Assembly (NCBI GenBank): GCA_014764075.1
Contig: JACXUE010000104.1
Span: forward strand, 1 to 8,243
DNA from: Sulfuricurvum sp.
GTDB taxonomy: Bacteria > Campylobacterota > Campylobacteria > Campylobacterales > Sulfurimonadaceae
Direction: 5' to 3'
Length of the DNA: 8,243 nt
Shown here: positions 6,770 through 8,243 of the stretch, in pieces
Numbering within the stretch: position 1 is the stretch's first letter
Layout of the letters: every line of letters starts with the position of its first letter
Translations under genes and position numbers: made by a program
Notes under the pieces: generated by a model
Databases searched by the model: none
Seen by the model: only the letters and a program-made list of their open reading frames with translations
Told to the model about the DNA's origin: nothing

Positions 6770-7006
6770 ATGGATGCTTGGGTAATTGCAATGATGCTGG
6801 GTGCATCACTCCTTTTGGGTGGAGTAGCCCTGATCGCCTTTTTATGGGGAATCAAAAACGGTCAGTTTGATGATGAGTTTGCTACGCTTGGCTCTCCGCT
6901 GAGGAGAACATCAGTGTTAGCATCGCCAAAGGGATTCACCCCTTTGGCGTTTAAATTATTTGATTCCTGCGATGTAAGAAGCAAGAGCTTTGATATCAGC
7001 ATCTGA
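6770..7006 (+). CDS. ccoS: CcoS-like cbb3 oxidase maturation protein with atypical tail
   Basis: The first 36 or so residues match CcoS well: one membrane helix (Met-Asp-Ala-Trp-Val-Ile-Ala, then Leu-Gly-Ala-Ser-Leu-Leu-Leu-Gly-Gly) followed by AFLWGIKNGQFDDE, the Phe-x-Asp-Asp signature after the helix. CcoS is needed to insert haem and copper into CcoN. A ribosome site AAGGG lies 6 bases upstream, and the gene follows ccoI by 24 bases as in other genomes. After Asp-Asp-Glu the sequence (ATLGSPLRRTSVLASPKGF and on) does not resemble the charged CcoS tail. The frame passes straight through the hairpin at 6924-6949 and stops inside the antisense 3' end of the cytochrome gene. The core is confident, but the true C-terminus is doubtful: it may be a truncated or recombined gene whose last codons are non-native. 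Confidence 0.65.
   Translation: MDAWVIAMMLGASLLLGGVALIAFLWGIKNGQFDDEFATLGSPLRRTSVLASPKGFTPLAFKLFDSCDVRSKSFDISI
6924..6960 (+). terminator. Hairpin terminator after the trpS-ccoS operon
   Basis: CGCCAAAGGG (6924-6933) and CCCTTTGGCG (6940-6949) form a perfect 10-bp GC-containing stem with a 6-base loop. It is followed on the + strand by TTTAAATTATTT. The T-rich side is downstream for the + strand, so it best serves the ccoI-ccoS transcript. It also lies directly past the stop of the minus-strand cytochrome gene and may block transcription both ways, though no T-run follows on that strand. Confidence 0.75.
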
Positions 7007-7252
7007 CATAGAAGCAACTTGACCTTTCATCAATGCACCCATACCAGCTTTGTTTTGTTTACCAGCTTTGTATGCTTTCAAAGAAGCTTCGATAGCTGCA
7101 GCTGATTGACCTTTAACGATAGCAGATTTACCAAGAGCCGCTTTTTCGAAAGAAGCACCGTGACAAGCAGCGCATTTAGCTGCAAGAGCTTTACCATCAG
7201 CAGCCATCAAAGACACACCAGCGAACAACATTGCAAGAGCAATTTTTTTCAT
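6956..7252 (-). CDS. Periplasmic monohaem cytochrome c, c553 type
   Basis: A 98-residue secreted c-type cytochrome, probably a small electron carrier in the periplasm that could feed cbb3 oxidase. The N-terminus is a Sec signal peptide: Lys-Lys, then a hydrophobic run ending Ser-Leu-Met-Ala, likely cleaved near residue 17-18. The single haem site is Cys-Ala-Ala-Cys-His with C27, C30 and H31. The distal Met ligand is probably M71 or M75, in Gly-Met-Gly-Ala-Leu-Met-Lys-Gly-Gln-Val. This is followed by Met-Ser-Asp-Ala-Asp-Ile-Lys-Ala-Leu-Ala-Ser-Tyr-Ile, the terminal helix typical of c553. GGAG lies 7 bases before the ATG. The protein is unusually rich in alanine and lysine. It stands alone, divergent from hldD and convergent on ccoS, whose open frame overlaps its last 51 bases. 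Confidence 0.92.
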   Translation of the reverse strand: MKKIALAMLFAGVSLMAADGKALAAKCAACHGASFEKAALGKSAIVKGQSAAAIEASLKAYKAGKQNKAGMGALMKGQVASMSDADIKALASYIAGIK

Positions 7253-7281
7253 TTGCTTTCTCCATAAAAAATTTGAACGCT

Positions 7282-7315
7282 ATTATATTCCCATCAATCT
7301 TAAATCACTCTAACT
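7282..7315 (-). promoter_or_regulatory. Predicted promoter of the cytochrome c553 gene
   Basis: On the minus strand a perfect TATAAT (complement of 7282-7287) has TTTAAG (complement of 7299-7304) exactly 11 bases upstream. An imperfect second half-site AGTTAG (complement of 7310-7315) lies 5 bases further up, an 11-base period. There is no -35 consensus. The predicted start is about 25 bases before the ATG. Confidence 0.6.
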
Positions 7316-7323
7316 ATTTATGG

Positions 7324-7346
7324 TTTAATCTAGAGTTTGTTACAAT
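7324..7346 (+). promoter_or_regulatory. Predicted promoter of hldD
   Basis: TACAAT at 7341-7346 preceded by TGT makes an extended -10. TTTAAT (7324-7329) sits exactly 11 bases upstream, one base different from the TTTAAG element of the divergent cytochrome promoter. The predicted start near 7353 lies just ahead of the AGGAAGG ribosome site at 7361-7367. Confidence 0.45.
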
Positions 7347-7374
7347 ATGATACCACCTTTAGGAAGGACTTTTG

Positions 7375-8243
7375 ATGCGTTATGTCGATACCGATTTGAA
7401 CGGAAAAACGATATTGATCACGGGGGGAGCCGGATTTATCGGTTCCAATCTTGCATTTTACTTTCAGGACAACCATCCGAATGCGCATATCGTCGTGCTC
7501 GATTCGTTTCGCTCAACCCAAACCCTCTCTAACGGCAATCTCAAAAGTTTCGGTCATTTCAAAAATTTGATTGGGTTTCGCGGTGAGGTGATTAGCGGTG
7601 ATATTAATGACAAAGTTTTGATGGCAACGTTGGCGCAAAACTATCGATTCGATTATATTTTTCACGAGGCGGCGATTTCGGATACTACCGCATTAGAGCA
7701 GGATTTGATGATCCAGACCAATGTCAATGCGTTTAAAGATCTCCTCGATATTGCGGTGGTTCATGGTGCTAACATGATCTATGCCTCATCGGGAGCGACC
7801 TATGGCGATGCCCCCTCTCCGCAAGTGGTTGGTCGCGAAGCCCCCCAAAACGTGTATGGGTTTTCAAAACTGATGATGGATCATTTAGGACGCCAATATG
7901 CTCAAAAACATCCGAACATCTCAATTGTGGGATTGCGCTATTTCAACGTTTACGGTCCAAGAGAGTTTTTTAAAAACAAAACCTCCTCGATGGTGGTACA
8001 ATTTGGACATCAATTGCTTGCAGGAAAAAATCCGAAATTGTTTGAGGGATCGGATAAGATATTGCGCGATTTCATCTACATCGAAGATATACTCCAAGCC
8101 AATATCCTCGCGATGAACCCCAAAGAATCTGGAGTATTTAATGTAGGAACAGGGAGGGCGCGATCGTTTCAATCGATGGTCGATATTCTCCAAAGCGAAT
8201 TGGGGACACGTTATGCGTGTGAATATATCCCTAATCCGTACAT
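7375..8243 (+). CDS. hldD: ADP-L-glycero-D-manno-heptose 6-epimerase, 3' end outside window
   Basis: The first 289 codons of HldD (RfaD/WaaD), the short-chain dehydrogenase-type epimerase that turns ADP-D,D-heptose into ADP-L,D-heptose for the LPS core. The nucleotide-binding loop Gly-Gly-Ala-Gly-Phe-Ile-Gly is at residues 17-23, after a short N-terminal extension relative to E. coli. The catalytic area has Ser-Ser-Gly-Ala-Thr-Tyr-Gly at 138-144 and the Tyr161/Lys165 pair in Val-Tyr-Gly-Phe-Ser-Lys. It continues with Arg-Tyr-Phe-Asn-Val-Tyr-Gly-Pro-Arg-Glu, Lys-Leu-Phe-Glu-Gly-Ser, Arg-Asp-Phe-Ile-Tyr-Ile and Phe-Asn-Val-Gly-Thr-Gly-Arg-Ala, all HldD-specific. Roughly 30 residues should remain beyond the edge. 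AGGAAGG is 7 bases before the ATG. It acts in the same pathway as gmhA and gmhB but is transcribed separately here. Confidence 0.95.
   Translation, partial: MRYVDTDLNGKTILITGGAGFIGSNLAFYFQDNHPNAHIVVLDSFRSTQTLSNGNLKSFGHFKNLIGFRGEVISGDINDKVLMATLAQNYRFDYIFHEAAISDTTALEQDLMIQTNVNAFKDLLDIAVVHGANMIYASSGATYGDAPSPQVVGREAPQNVYGFSKLMMDHLGRQYAQKHPNISIVGLRYFNVYGPREFFKNKTSSMVVQFGHQLLAGKNPKLFEGSDKILRDFIYIEDILQANILAMNPKESGVFNVGTGRARSFQSMVDILQSELGTRYACEYIPNPY

Noticed and set aside
1..8243. Mobile elements, CRISPR arrays, toxin-antitoxin or defence genes
   Set aside because: No transposase, integrase, terminal inverted repeats, spaced repeats or defence domains are visible. The genes are core metabolism and respiration.

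Overview
The window looks like ordinary chromosomal, mostly housekeeping DNA from a Campylobacterota (epsilonproteobacterial) genome. Three things point there: heptose genes next to trpS, a ccoI-ccoS pair of the cbb3-oxidase type, and a small Cys-Ala-Ala-Cys-His cytochrome c553. The moderate GC content fits a Sulfuricurvum-like organism better than AT-rich Campylobacter or most Sulfurimonas. This placement is from memory of gene families, not from a search.

Layout. The 3' end of der (ribosome-assembly GTPase) enters from the left on the + strand and converges on a minus-strand block. Read in its own direction, that block is hpf (ribosome hibernation), trxC (zinc-ribbon thioredoxin) and hemJ (protoporphyrinogen oxidase). 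A 212-bp divergent intergenic region (1800-2011) separates hpf from a + strand operon: trpS, gmhA, gmhB, a decayed asparaginase-family gene, ccoI and ccoS. A strong hairpin ends this operon. A minus-strand cytochrome c553 gene follows. It is divergent from hldD, which runs off the right edge. No stretch over 300 bases lacks a gene.

How the genes fit together. gmhA, gmhB and hldD supply three steps of ADP-L-glycero-D-manno-heptose synthesis for the LPS/LOS core. The kinase/adenylyltransferase hldE is not in the window. CcoI exports copper for the binuclear centre of cbb3 cytochrome oxidase and CcoS is needed for its cofactor assembly. HemJ makes protoporphyrin IX, and cytochrome c553 could deliver electrons to such an oxidase, so haem and respiration form a second theme.

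No new system was found. The points most worth a second look are: (1) a repeated promoter layout, pyrimidine-TTAAG then exactly 11 nt then a -10 box, at three start regions with a near match at a fourth, including an almost mirror-symmetric hpf/trpS divergent promoter; (2) an asparaginase-family gene with its middle deleted and its frame shifted; (3) a ccoS whose C-terminal tail looks replaced and whose reading frame runs through the terminator into the neighbouring gene.
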